64,000 nucleotides of DNA, taken from Polyporus tsugae. Lineage: Eukaryota > Basidiomycota > Agaricomycetes > Polyporales > Polyporaceae. The stretch spans positions 1,178,001 through 1,242,000 of the forward strand of contig JAHRBS010000013.1 in NCBI GenBank assembly GCA_024305745.1, given 5' to 3'. The notes under the pieces are model-generated. The model searched no databases and was not told the DNA's origin. It saw only the letters and a list, made by a program, of their open reading frames with translations. The translations under genes were made by a program, and so were the position numbers. The stretch's first letter is position 1. Every line of letters starts with the position of its first letter. This document shows, piece after piece, positions 21,865 through 32,905 of the stretch.

Positions 21865-23292
21865 TGCCTGGCCGTTGTCCACACCGACCTCAAGGGCAAG
21901 CTCCCAGTGCGCACCGCTGAGGGCTACCAGTACTGGATGGTCTTTGTCGACGACGCGACGCGATTCTGGGCCATGGCTTACCTCAAGCTCAAGAGCGACG
22001 CCTTTGCTGCGTTCAAGGCGTTCAAGGCATATGCTGAGAATTGCCTAGGCCTGCGCATCAAGGCCACACGGGATGACAAGGGCGGCGAGTACATGGGCCA
22101 GGAGTTCATCGACTACTGTGCAGAACACGGCATCCACAGGCAGCACACAGAACCAGACGAGCCCCACCAGAATGGCGTCGCAGAGCGAGCTAACAGGACG
22201 ACGTCTGAGGGTGCCACCGCTCTCCTCGCACAGGCCAAGCTGCCTCCTTCGTTCTGGGGCCATGCTGTCTCTACCTTTGTCCACACACGCAACCACATGC
22301 CCGCCTCTGCACTCGATGGTGGCATCCCCTACACCGCGTGGAAGAGCGACGGACGCAAGCCTGACGTGTCCTACTTCCGTGTCTTTGGGTGCCTGGCCTA
22401 TGTCCTTATTTGCAAGAAGGATCACAAAGCGCTGCAGCCACACACAAGGAAGTGCATCTTTATTGGCTACCCGGAGGGCATAAAAGCCTGGCGATTCTGG
22501 GACCCTGCTGCGAAGAAGATCATCATCTCGTCGCATGCTGTGTTTGACGAACAGTGCTTCCCAGGCAACTCGCCCTTCATCAATGTCTTTGGCCTGCCCC
22601 TCGACGATGTGGACGTCCCTGGAGTGCCCTCTGATGCAGCCACACCACCTCAGGATGATGCCCCAGATGTGCCAGAGCTGCATGATCAGGGGGGAGATGA
22701 TGACTGGGATGATCCTGCACCTCCTGCACCTCCTGCGCCGCAAATCGCACCCCCACCAGCTGCACCACCGCGTCAGCAGTCCCCACAGCGTTCACCATCT
22801 CCACCTGCGCCTTTGCCTCCTCGTGCGCAACCTCCTGCGCCTCCACAGGCTCCTCCACGCGCTCCAGCGATCGCTCATGTGCCTCCATCACCGCCTCCTG
22901 CCCCTGCAGTTCGTCCTCAAGCACCATCAATTCACCAGCAGGCCCAAGGCGATGGTGGCTTCAGGCCCTACCCTGCACTCACTCGCAAACAGCTCCCATT
23001 GCGCTCTTCTCGCTACCAGGGTTCCCTCAACAACAGAGAGCTTGAACGCCAGAACCTCGTTCCACAGGGTCTTCGCATTCGCTCTGCATCACCTGCTCCA
23101 CCTGCTGCATCGCCTGAACCACCACAGCACGACTCCTCCTCGCCAGATCCCCTTATTGACGCACCAGTTGACGACCAAGCCCCCCCACCTCGTGCCAATC
23201 CCTTCGCTCCTCGCTCCATGTCGCCCCCACCGAGTCCCACGCCCTCAGAGGTTGCGACGATGGCAGTGACAAAGACGCACTCCATGCAATGA
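21865..23292 (+). pseudogene. Copia pol fragment: integrase core and proline-rich linker
   Basis: The frame reads H-T-D-L-K-G-K-L-P-V, F-V-D-D-A-T-R-F, R-D-D-K-G-G-E-Y and P-H-Q-N-G-V-A-E-R-A-N-R-T, the D, D and E of a Copia integrase core, then the Copia box F-G-C-L-A-Y-V and C-I-F-I-G-Y-P-E-G. A 200-residue linker very rich in Pro, Ala and Asp follows, then a segment with L-P-L-R-S-S-R. The frame ends at a TGA at 23290-23292; one frame over it continues for a short stretch and then breaks off before the RT. Gag, protease and RT are absent. The open frame starts in the LTR at 21793, but that Met is an accident. Integrase would insert cDNA into the genome; this copy is dead. Confidence 0.88.
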
Positions 23293-23307
23293 TGGCTGGC
23301 ATCGAGG

Positions 23308-24679
23308 ATGTCTACTCTGGCCAGCACTGTGTCACAGCCTAAGGCTGTTGCGATGGGTGGTAAGAAGCCTGTTCGCACCAAGACCTCTGCAGTCAAGGCC
23401 CCTAAGTATGTTGCCGTGTTTTGATGATATGAGTTATGTGCTAACCAATATTTTAGCTCTGCATCAGATTTTTTTAACAAATCTCCAGTCAAGTACATCC
23501 GCTTTTCTTTAGCTTATTCAACTACTATTTCTCATGTGATCTATTTATTAGGGTGTCCAAAAAGGGACTGTTCTCCAAAAGAGAGGAGAGGTATGCTTAC
23601 AATTAACACATTTATGTGTTATCACTGCTAACAATGCTCTTTTAGCCTGATGGACGCAGAGGCTGAAGAAAGCGACAGCATGCAGGAGAGGTAAGTTTCC
23701 CTTCACACTTAACCTACTGTTTTGACAACTTACATGCTTGTATCTTAGTGACGACAATTCAACTATGTATGTCGAGGATGATCTGGAGGACTGGATTGTC
23801 AAGCCGTGCGGCCCTCTTCGCACAGAGACACTAGATGAATGTTCTGAGGAAGAAGGATGTGCTGCGTAAGCCTTGCTCGGCTACTCCAGGCATGGACTTG
23901 GACCAAGATGAGGTGGATCCGACCGCCCAGTTGGGTAAGTTTTTTGCTTTCTACATTAGGCACTGGTTGGACTCACCACTCTCTGTGCTAGATGTTATGT
24001 CGCTCCTCACTCCTCCGAAGGGCAAGAGCCATATCCCCAGTGACTAAGATAAGGACATTGAGGACAAGCAAGGTGGGATCTTTTACTCGAAGGATGGTAT
24101 CATCGACCTCTCTAAGCATCCGGAGATGGCCAAGATTCTTCCGTTGTTGCAGTGAGTGTATTTCAGTTTCTTTTCTGTCTCCCTTCTTTATTGATATGCA
24201 AAGGCCGTTTAGCCTAGTCGAGTATGATTTTGGTGGCTATACGTTCTTTACCGTCAATGTCCACAAGACTATACTTGATGTCCCGAACTATCAAATGCAT
24301 CCCATGTATGTCTCCGTTTAAAATTGTGCGCTGGTCAACTCTAACCGCATTTTGTAGCAGCTTGCTCTTGACTCTCGGCTTGAGCCACGACAAGGCTGGC
24401 CAGTTCGCACTCAACCCTTCTCGTGCTGATCCCGAGCTCGCCATCACCATCCAAGGCGCCTCCCCCTCAGAACGTGTTCTCGCCATTCAGACCCGGACTG
24501 GTCCTCATCGTGCAATCCTCTTCTCTCTTGGCATCATTCTGCAGAGTAATGTTTGTTTCCCTACCCAGGCCTATACTAGCAGCGACAGGCTCGTCAAGCA
24601 AATTATGTTCGCACCCTTCCAGCAGGAGTGGCTATGCATGGGCGACTTCATCGGCACTGTCTTTGGGGTCAACTATTAG
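23308..24679 (+). pseudogene. Eight-exon gene of unknown function, probably inactivated
   Basis: Exons 23308-23405, 23457-23492, 23552-23590, 23646-23690, 23749-23934, 23992-24151, 24204-24305 and 24358-24679. All seven introns are 51-59 bp, GT-AG; six of them split a codon after its second base. The first intron has a GTGCTAACC branch site. Exon 1 is basic (K-K-P-V-R-T-K), exons 3-5 are acidic, and exon 8 encodes a well-folded-looking domain with R-T-G-P-H-R-A-I-L-F-S-L and ending F-G-V-N-Y. Two lesions are visible: exon 5 needs a one-base shift near 23850-23865 and exon 6 has an in-frame TAA at 24045-24047 (S-D-stop-D-K-D). I do not recognise the family; it may be a lineage-specific fungal gene. 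The start directly follows Copia sequence, so upstream exons could be lost. Confidence 0.6.
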
Positions 24680-24691
24680 CAGTGGAAAAGT

Positions 24692-24762
24692 GACCAGACC
24701 GGGGATTGAACCCAGGACCTTCTGGTTTGCACCCAGATGCTCTACCACTGAGCTATCTGGTC
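24692..24762 (-). tRNA. tRNA-Cys (GCA)
   Basis: 71 nt on the minus strand with a complete cloverleaf. Acceptor GACCAGA pairs with TCTGGTC; the D arm is GCTC-AGTGGTA-GAGC; the anticodon arm is TCTGG-GTGCAAA-CCAGA with anticodon GCA; the T arm is CTGGG-TTCAATC-CCCGG. No intron. A TTTT polymerase III terminator follows at 24689-24686. It lies 13 bp from the stop of the eight-exon gene and points towards it. Confidence 0.93.
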
Positions 24763-25854
24763 TTGGGTTCAGTAGAGACACCAGTTTATTAGTGTAGATT
24801 AGTGTAACTGTAGCCCCATGTCACTACGGCATGCATGCTATGCACAGTACATTGAGGGGTCTTATGGCAGTTCAGGGACCAACTCCTGAAGGATGAGTAA
24901 GCATGATTACTGCATCCTAACATGCTTTGCTCCTGCTGTCATCTCACAACCAACTTGCAACTACGTACTATGAAGCCTCTGGCATATCTCTCTCTCTTTT
25001 TATCAATAACATGCTGCCTCCTCTGGGAGGCTAATGTGTTTCCATGGAGGATGGACTTGTTACAAACACAACACTTAACTAACAGAGCGAGTTCCATCTG
25101 CAGTGAGTGTACAACCCAATTCTTTGCTGTGTACATTCTGAATATGCATATATAGGCCTCACCTATGAAGGAGTATATATACCTTCTTCTAATCTATTAT
25201 CACATTGGGACAGAGGGTCACCAAACCTTCTCCTGATGAGCCCCAAACATTATGGGGAACCTGTCTTCAGTGAGTAAAGCCATACTTATGTGTATTAATA
25301 TCATCTCACCATTACAATCCAGGGCCCCTCTCCAATGAAGGAGAGATTGCATTTTGTTTTATAACGTCCCGGAGGGGCGGGGGTTTATCGGGCACCCTCT
25401 TGACAAGCACTGAGCCCCTTGTGGGTGGGGTTTTGGGCACCCTCTTGACAAGTTTCCACCTATTTATGTGTAATATATCATCACACACTTTCTGGACAAA
25501 TGTTCGTCGATACTATAAATGCAGTGATAAACTTTATATTTCAACGTGTTCCTCCACCAAGCTCTTGACAAAGTGTGTCTATATAAAGCTCCACCAAAAT
25601 ATAATGACTGCTTCAAATTATAAGGCTGCTATTATTAAACTTTATAGACCATATAAGATCTGTATATCTCATATTGCTCCCTCTTATATATTGAGGGGAG
25701 GGGCACCTCTACTGCAACAAATAAGATGTCCTGGTAATCAGTGCTGGTCTGCTGGCTGTATTCTTCCTTATGTCACTAATGGTCAAGTAAACAGCAACTA
25801 TGAATACAGATATGCTGGCTGTGTGGCTCAAAGTACATCAGTCACAGCATTAGA
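24763..25854. other. Helitron 5' flank, no gene seen
   Basis: No supported gene. An 18-bp direct repeat gggcaccctcttgacaag occurs at 25390-25407 and 25435-25452. The 5' TC terminus of the Helitron should lie in or just before this stretch, but I cannot fix it without a second copy. Confidence 0.5.
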
Positions 25855-28791
25855 TATGATAACTGCTGAGATGCCTTTGCATCAAATTATCCATAGGCTT
25901 CCCAAACTCAGTTTATTGGACATTGCTCAGAAATATAAAATACCAGGTGTATCCACCAGAAGCAGTAAGGATGTATTAATGTCAGTACTCACATTGCACG
26001 TCTGTCAGGATTGTACAAGCTTTGCATATATGTTCCGGACTTTAGATAAGCAGATCAGTACAAAGACACGCAACAAGCAACAACGTGATAGACAAAAGAG
26101 TCCAAAAAATAGTTCCACAATCCCAACACTAAACCTTCAACTACAGAATCTCTTGCTGAAATCATTTGGGGCTTTTCAAATGCCATAGATCCCCAAACTC
26201 ATAAAGAATCAGGTTGTGCTGTATGCGGATTGTTAACTGCAAAGTCTCTGTTGCGCAAGATGGAGGATGTTGAATTTGCTAAAGACATTTTTATTGCTGA
26301 ACAATCAGTCACCCGCAAAGAACGTAAGCATATAACAGAGCCTGTTCACTGCATTCTAGGTCCAGTTATGCTGCCAGACTGTGATGATATTTGTTCAACT
26401 TGTTTATGTGATCTTGCTGATAACAAGTTACCAATAAATAGTTTGGCCAATGGCCTTTGGATCAGTGAAGTACCTGATGCTCTCAAGGACCTTAGTTGGA
26501 CAGAAAAGTTATTGATTTCCAGGGTCAAACATAATATGTGTATAATCAAAGTCCACATGTTTGGTATGTCAAAAATGAAAGCAAATGTTGTGAGCCACTC
26601 CCTTCCAATGCCAAAGATTTATTCTGTGCTACCTCCACTCAAAGAGGATCTTGACAATGTTCTGGCCTTTATTTATGTAGGACCTAATGTACCCACAGAG
26701 AAAGAGTATAGACGTACTCCTATGTTAGTAAGGCGTAACAAAGTCGCCACTGCATTGGAGTGGCTGAAGCTCAATCATGTCAACTATGCAGACTTGCAAA
26801 TTTCATATGACAATCTCAATTTATATCCTGAAGATGAGCCACCTGTAATGGTAAATTTTACCAAGACCACCAGATCTAATCAAGACCCAGAATCTACTGC
26901 TGTGAATAATTTAGATGAAGACAAAGGCACTGAAGAGGGTGAATTTCCATTTATTGTACGTGGTTTGACAGGAAAAACCTTGGAGCATCTAGGAAAAATT
27001 AGACCTTATGAAATTACAGCACACGCAGTAGAGCATTTCAATTCAGGGGGGAAGGTATTGGGCATAGGTCAATATAAACAACCTGAGAGCCTATATAACA
27101 ACCCTACACTTTATCCCCAAATGTTTCCATGGTTATTCCCATACGGTCTTGGTGGGGTTAGAAGCATTCATTCTATTCACAAAGTATCTGAACAAAAGCA
27201 TAAAAAACAGTTGTTGATGTACCATGACAAACATTTTCAGTTAGAACCATTGTTTCCCTTAGTTGCCTTGAACCATGAACAAATCAAAAGCTCAACGACC
27301 GCAGGTTATTTGCTTGCTGACAAGAATAAATTCCATGATGTGGCACAAAGGCTGATGACCATTAATGAATGGATATTGGCCAGTCTTATCGAACACATGA
27401 AGAAGGGCAGCGTTAAGCCTGAGACTAAAGAAGAGAAAAAGTGTTTCCGACTATTATCTGACCTTGATCATGTTAACTATAAAGTGCAAGGCTCTGTGAC
27501 TAGCAAAAAGTACATGCGTAATGAAATTTGGTCACTGGTATCTTATCTCGGTGCACCTTGTTGGTTTGTTACATTTGCACCTGCTGATGGCAAGCATCCA
27601 TTAGCATTGTATTTTGCGGACACTAGTCAGGAATTTATTCCAGAGTTTAGAGATAAAAAAGAGCATATGAATCTGATCGCCAACAATCCTGTTGCTGGTG
27701 CTAGATTTTTCAAAGTGATGGTGGATATGTTTATCAAACATGTTCTTGGAGTTGGATTAGATAGGCCTGGATTATATGGTGAAACATCTGGATATTATGG
27801 CACTGTGGAGCAACAAGGGCGGCTGACATTGCATTTACACATGCTCTTGTGGATTAAAAATTCCCTGAGTCCTCAGGAGATCCACAATAGAATTATGGAT
27901 CCCACATCTGACTTCCAAAAGGCTATGGTGGAGTATCTGGAGGGAGTACATCAGAGAGAGTTTGTCAATGGCACTATGGACACTGTTGCCACAGATATTC
28001 AGAAGAGAAAGGAAAACAACCCCACCCACATATGTCCTACTGAAACCTTGCCCAAGCCTCTGCCTGTTAAATGTCCTACTGAACATACATATCAACAGAA
28101 AATTGACCAATGTCAGGCATGCACAGAACATCATTTATGGTGGAAAAAATATGCTGAGGAGGTGGATGAAATATTGTATCAGTCTAACAGACACGTGTCG
28201 TCAACGGCCTTCTAAATATTGTAAAAAGGGCAAAGGAAAACAGGCAGAGAATATCCCCATAATCAATATAAAAGACAATGGGGAGTTTGATAATTGTGGC
28301 TGTACGGATCCTGAGACAGGGGTCTGTAAAGCCAGATTTCCTCGCAATACTTATCCACACACTGCAGTGGATCCAGAAACAGGGGTTTTGGTCATGAAAA
28401 AGGGCGAAGCCTGGCTTAACACATTTATGCCTCCTGTTTCTTATATGTTACGCTGTAATCATGATGTCACAAGTTTATTGTCTGGCACGGCAATAAAATC
28501 TGTAATTGCATATGTCGCTGATTATATTACCAAGACCCCATTGAAGACACATGTGATGTTCAAGTCCATACAGCAAGTATTTGAATGCAACACTGAACTG
28601 TTGGGGAGCAAGTCGTCTACCAAAGATAAAGCCAGGTCAATTATTACGAAGATTGTTAATGCCCTGACCGCGTCCTGAAATTGGTGGGCCTATGGCTGCA
28701 ATGTATCTATTAAAGCATCCAGACCACTACACTGATCGCAAGTTTAAGACCTGCTTCTGGAAACGTTATGTATCAGAGGTAATGAAGGCCT
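25855..28791 (+). pseudogene. Helitron Rep part: DUF6570-like region and HUH endonuclease
   Basis: The likely start is the Met near 25855-25872. The first segment (L-L-D-I-A-Q-K-Y-K-I-P, then C-Q-D-C) is followed by a frameshift near 26140-26160 and a long frame 26230-28215 with C-A-V-C-G-L-L, a DUF6570-like stretch with L-I-S-R-V-K-H-N and the Helitron_like_N domain. In that domain W-F-V-T-F-A-P and L-T-L-H-L-H-M-L-L-W give the metal-binding HxH (His codons 27832-27834 and 27838-27840). A second frameshift near 28195 leads to C-R-Q-R-P-S-K-Y-C and A-Y-V-A-D-Y-I-T-K, with the catalytic tyrosines at 28511-28513 and 28523-28525. A third shift near 28670 continues E-I-G-G-P-M-A-A-M-Y-L-L. Rep nicks DNA to start rolling-circle transposition; this copy is broken. 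Confidence 0.85.
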
Positions 28792-29218
28792 TGTTAACTG
28801 CAGTGCACCTCAGAGCGGTCACAATGGCCTAAGTCGAGCTCTAAGAAGTCTATCATTAACAGGAAACTAAACTACTCACCTAAGTCGAGCTCTAAGAAGT
28901 CTAAGGACAACAGAGCTCGACAGAGGTGAGGTGACAGCGCACTGAGCATGTGCTAGGTAGCTTACATGATCCTACACAAACTGGCGCCGTTCTGGCACCG
29001 AAAGGACGAGAAATTCCTAAGGTAGAGTCCACTCTAGAGAGAGGATGAGATCTACACTAAACTGAGTCATTGAGTAAGAGTATGGTATATCTCTATGAGA
29101 ACGCAGAATCTAGCGATGTGGAAAATACCAGAGGGTAGGGTATAGTACGCAGTATGTATGGTGCGAAGCGGGACTTGGCGCAGTCAAAGGAGTGCGCGCT
29201 ACAGCGCCGACTTCAACA
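28792..29218 (+). repeat. Solo LTR-2 inserted in the Helitron
   Basis: 427 bp, TGTTAACTGCAG...CTTCAACA, flanked by ggcct (28787-28791) and agcct (29219-29223), a 4-of-5 target duplication. The Helitron frame closes perfectly when the LTR and one duplication are removed, which fixes the insertion order: Helitron first, LTR-2 later. Confidence 0.9.
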
Positions 29219-32208
29219 AGCCTGGGATGATTCAGCAGCTATCGGGGAGGAACAGAAGACAAAAATAATGCTGGGAATGAAATGATCAGGTGAGCAACAA
29301 CAAGTGCTTGCCTTATCACCTATGATTGACTATATGTGGTGACCTACTGAATATGAACATATATCTTTGTATGACTGGATAAGATTGCACGAGAAAACCA
29401 AGATGGCCAAGAGAAGAAAGGGTAAAAGGCCTGATATACCAGCCTCTGTAGATGATGTAGAATGCAACAGCAACTTTGAGAATGATTATGACATTGATGA
29501 TGATATTGATACCATACAACAAAATCAGCAGCTGGCTGAAGAGATCAATTATGAGCATGAGGATGATGAGAATGAGGAGCATGAACTACAGGGAGGAGCA
29601 CATCCACTTGCTGAGGAGGAAGAGGAGGAATCTGACGATGAGCTACTTTTGACAACCAAGTCAAATAAAGTGCTAGCTATAGATATTGAGCAGTTCAAGG
29701 AGGTGCAGCAGCCAAAGTCTAAGTCTAAACATTTCAAGTTCCACCCTAACTATCATCAGTATAATACATATCATGTGATGCTAGTGGATGAGAGCCATGG
29801 ATTAGTTCCCAATTTTGTCAGTGGGGCCATCCCTCGGAGAGATGGCAGTGGGAGTCGTGAAGAATATTGCCTGACTATGTTGACCCTGTTCAAGCCTTGG
29901 CGCTCTGGCCACAATCTAAGGCCAGATAAGGATACCCTATGGCACAATGCATTTACCAGTCATAGCTTCACCCCCCCGGCAGGAGCAGATTATGAACAAC
30001 TTCATGATCAAGTATGAATGCAATGATGCCAGAGATGACTTTTCAGCATAGAGAAAAAAGATGGACAAGGGCCATAAGATGCCTATGAACCTCGACCGTG
30101 AAGATATTGATGACCTAGATACTCAGCATTATGGGGGATATTACGATCAGAATAATGAAGAGTCTGAAGCCCTGATTACTGCCGCTGAGGCTCTGGCAGA
30201 GCCTTCCAGTTGTGAGATAACCAGGTGGTGCCAACAAAAGACCCTTGCAACTACAATCAATGCTGTAGGTTGGCTAGATGAAATGGATATCAAACAACTG
30301 CAAAAGCTGCCCAAAAAGATGAGTTTCAGCCAAGACAAGGCCCCATCTGAATGGAAGCAGCAGGCCCCATCTGAATGGAAGCAGCTGCTGGCAGACAAGA
30401 GGCAGGCTATTTTGGATGCACAAGAAGCTCAGGCTGATGAAAATGAAAAGTCTAAACATTATGAGTCTAGCAACAAGGAAGCTGGGGAGATCAAGGTGGT
30501 AGACCAGAAATATTTTCTCAGTAAAGACTTCAAAGCGAGCAATGCAAAGGTGCAGAAGCTTATTGATGACACAGCTATCAAATTTAGTCTAAATGAAGCC
30601 CAGGAACGTGCATTCAGAATAGTGGCCAATCATGCAGTCGAGTCTAATGGTGAGCAACTCAAGATGTACTTGGGTGGTATGGCAGGCACTGGCAAGTTGC
30701 AGGTAATCAAGGCCCTTAGCCACTTCTTTGCTGAACGCAAGGAGAGTTATAGATTTATGTGTCTTGCACCTACTGGAGCTGCTGCAGCTTTGATTGGTGG
30801 ATCTACCTACCATTCAGTGCTTGGTGTCAATAGATCAGCCAAAAAAGAAGTTTTGGCAACCCTCATCCAGGCTAGAGCCAAGCTGCAGAATGTAGACTAT
30901 ATCTTTATTGATGAGATCAGTATGGTTGATTGTCATGCCTTGTACACCATCTGTTCTAGAATGTGTGCAGCTCTAATAAATGATGGTCAGCCCTCTGGAG
31001 GAATCAACATGATATTCGCAGGAGACTTTGCTCAACTTGCTCCCACAATGGGAGGATCAGCGTTGTATGGCTACAAAGTTGCACATACCGTGCATACCAC
31101 AAGTAGCCACACCAAACAGGAGGGTTCTATTGGCAAGGCAGTTTGGCATCAGTTTACCACTGTTGTTATACTCAGGGAAAATATGCGACAAAGGTCTTTA
31201 TCGCCAGATGATGTCAAGCTGCGAAAATGTTTAGAAAATCTCAGATACAGAGCCTGTACACCAGAGGATATTGCATTGCTAGAATCCAGAATTGCTGGCA
31301 GAGGGCCCAATAGACCAAAGTTGAATCAACCCAGGTTTCGCAATGTCTCTATCATTACAAGCTTCAGTTCTCATCGTGATGAACTTAATCAGCTAGGATC
31401 TGAGCAGTTTGCTCAACACACTAATCAAGAACTGGTCCATTTCTATTCAATGGACAAGTTTGGAGGAGAGGTTGATGATGATGCATCAAAGGCGGTCAAG
31501 AAAAAGGCAGTCAATCCTAGGAGAAAAACTAACTTGATTAATCCTGCATTGCAAGAGCAGCTCTGGGTCTTGGACCACTATTTGACAGACCACAGACTGG
31601 GCAAGTTGTCTCTGTGTGTAGGTATGCCAGTGATGATCAAATACAACGAGGCCACAGAATGCTGTGTGACATATGGTGCAGAGGCAGAGGTGGTGGGCTG
31701 GAAATCACGGCCTATTGATGAAACCAAAAATGCCCTGGAGATATTATTTGTGAGACTGACTTGCCCACCAACTCCAATTAAACTTGAGGGGCTGCCACAA
31801 AATGTAGTGCCTATCACTCCCAGCTCTCAAAAAATAAAATGCAGGATGCCCAATGGCAGCACATTATATGTCAACAGAATGCAAGTCAGCATTGTTCCCA
31901 ACTTTGCCATGACTGACTTTGCATCACAAGGTCAAACAAGACCCAACAATGTTGTTGACTTGCACAGTGCCAACTGTCACCAGTCGATCTATACTGCATT
32001 GTCCAGAGGGTCTACAGTTGAAGGCACAGTTATTGTGCAAGGCTTCAATGACAAATATCTTACTGGAGGGATAACAGGGGACTTGAGACAGGAGTTTAGG
32101 GAGCTGGAGATTATGGATGAGATCACCAGGCTAAGATGCAAGGGAAAATCTTCACCAAAGCTCACAGGCATCACCAGAGGTGAACTTGTGCATTCTTTCA
32201 GACGGTGA
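29219..32208 (+). pseudogene. Helitron helicase part (Pif1 family)
   Basis: After the LTR the frame resumes W-D-D-S-A-A-I and, past a TGA and a TGG-to-TGA change, Y-D-W-I-R-L-H-E-K at 29370. An acidic stretch and E-Y-C-L-T-M-L-T-L-F-K-P-W follow. A frameshift near 29995 and a TAG at 30049-30051 precede the main frame 30061-32208 (715 codons). There the Walker A is G-G-M-A-G-T-G-K-L (residues 205-213), with Leu in place of the usual Ser/Thr; Walker B is I-F-I-D-E-I-S-M-V-D (281-290); later motifs include V-G-M-P-V-M-I-K-Y and the A-L-S-R-G box (646-650). Pif1-type helicases unwind the displaced strand during transposition. The lost Walker A hydroxyl residue and the stops argue that it is inactive. 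Confidence 0.85.
30340..30384 (+). repeat. In-frame 24-bp tandem duplication
   Basis: gccccatctgaatggaag... is present nearly twice, so the protein reads A-P-S-E-W-K-Q-Q then A-P-S-E-W-K-Q. It lies in the linker before the Pif1 core. Confidence 0.85.
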
Positions 32209-32905
32209 TATATTCAGCAAGTGCACCAGACTTGATCCACAGCATACATTGAGAAATGGAAAGGACATCATAAGAGGCCATATTGGCCAGCAAGACCCTG
32301 CACTTGGCTTTAATAGAAGTGAAGGCATTGATGTATATGCCTTGGGACAAAAGCTGTTGGAAACCAGCGAAGATACAGTAAACAAACAATATCTATGCAG
32401 AAGTTGTCATCACAAGGGCCCTAGTATTAGACTAAAGATGGTGATGTGGATGTTTGACAAGTTTATCTGGAAGAATCAACTCAACAAGATGGGGTCTTAC
32501 AAGGACAGGCTAGTTAATCTGTGGCTGAAGGCGTACTTTACTCAGAAGTCAGAGAAAAAATGTCCCAACTGTGCCCGACCTATGATCAAGCAGCTGACTT
32601 ATATGGAGGCTCCTAGTTTTGTAACCTATGTAGTGTATAAGCTGAAAATTGAAGTGGAGAATCAGATCACAATTCCAGAACATCCCCAGTTGTACAGATT
32701 ATGTGGGATAGTGTACTTTGCTCCAAATCACTTTGTAGCCAAAATTGTAGACAAGTCCGGTGAAGTGTGGTATAATGATGGATTTGAAATGGGGGAAGAT
32801 ACAGAGTATATTGGAAACATTGTTAATATGACTTCTACAGATCTTTTGAAGCATAAGAGGTATGCTGCTAGCCTTCTTGTTTACACCAAGCTGGAACAGA
32901 TATAA
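32180..32905 (+). pseudogene. Helitron C-terminal region with ubiquitin-protease-like His box
   Basis: A 241-codon frame overlapping the helicase end by 29 bp in another phase; the natural join is probably a frameshift near 32200. It contains two Cys pairs (Y-L-C-R-S-C-H-H and K-K-C-P-N-C-A-R-P) and then Y-R-L-C-G-I-V-Y-F-A-P-N-H-F-V-A-K-I followed by V-W-Y-N-D-G. The last pattern resembles the catalytic His/Asn-Asp box of USP-type cysteine proteases (Y-x-L-x-G-V...H-x-V-A...W-x-x-x-N-D). Cysteine-protease-like tails are known in fungal Helitron proteins. A clear catalytic Cys box is not seen in the region preceding it here. The protease reading is inference. Confidence 0.55.

Larger units (their letters stand above)
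25855..32905 (+). mobile_element. Degenerate autonomous Helitron (RepHel)
   Basis: A rolling-circle transposon with, in order, a DUF6570-like N-terminal region, a HUH Rep domain with a downstream tyrosine motif, a Pif1-type helicase and a C-terminal region with protease-like features. It is split by a solo LTR-2 at 28792-29218, which falls exactly between two codons' worth of Helitron frame (E-V-M-K-A then W-D-D). I count at least five frameshifts and several stops. Terminal TC and hairpin-CTRR signals were not identified, so the stated limits are those of the coding region only. Confidence 0.85.

Noticed and set aside
22045..22743. 232-codon minus-strand frame, Arg-rich
   Set aside because: Antisense shadow of the Copia integrase and its proline-rich linker.
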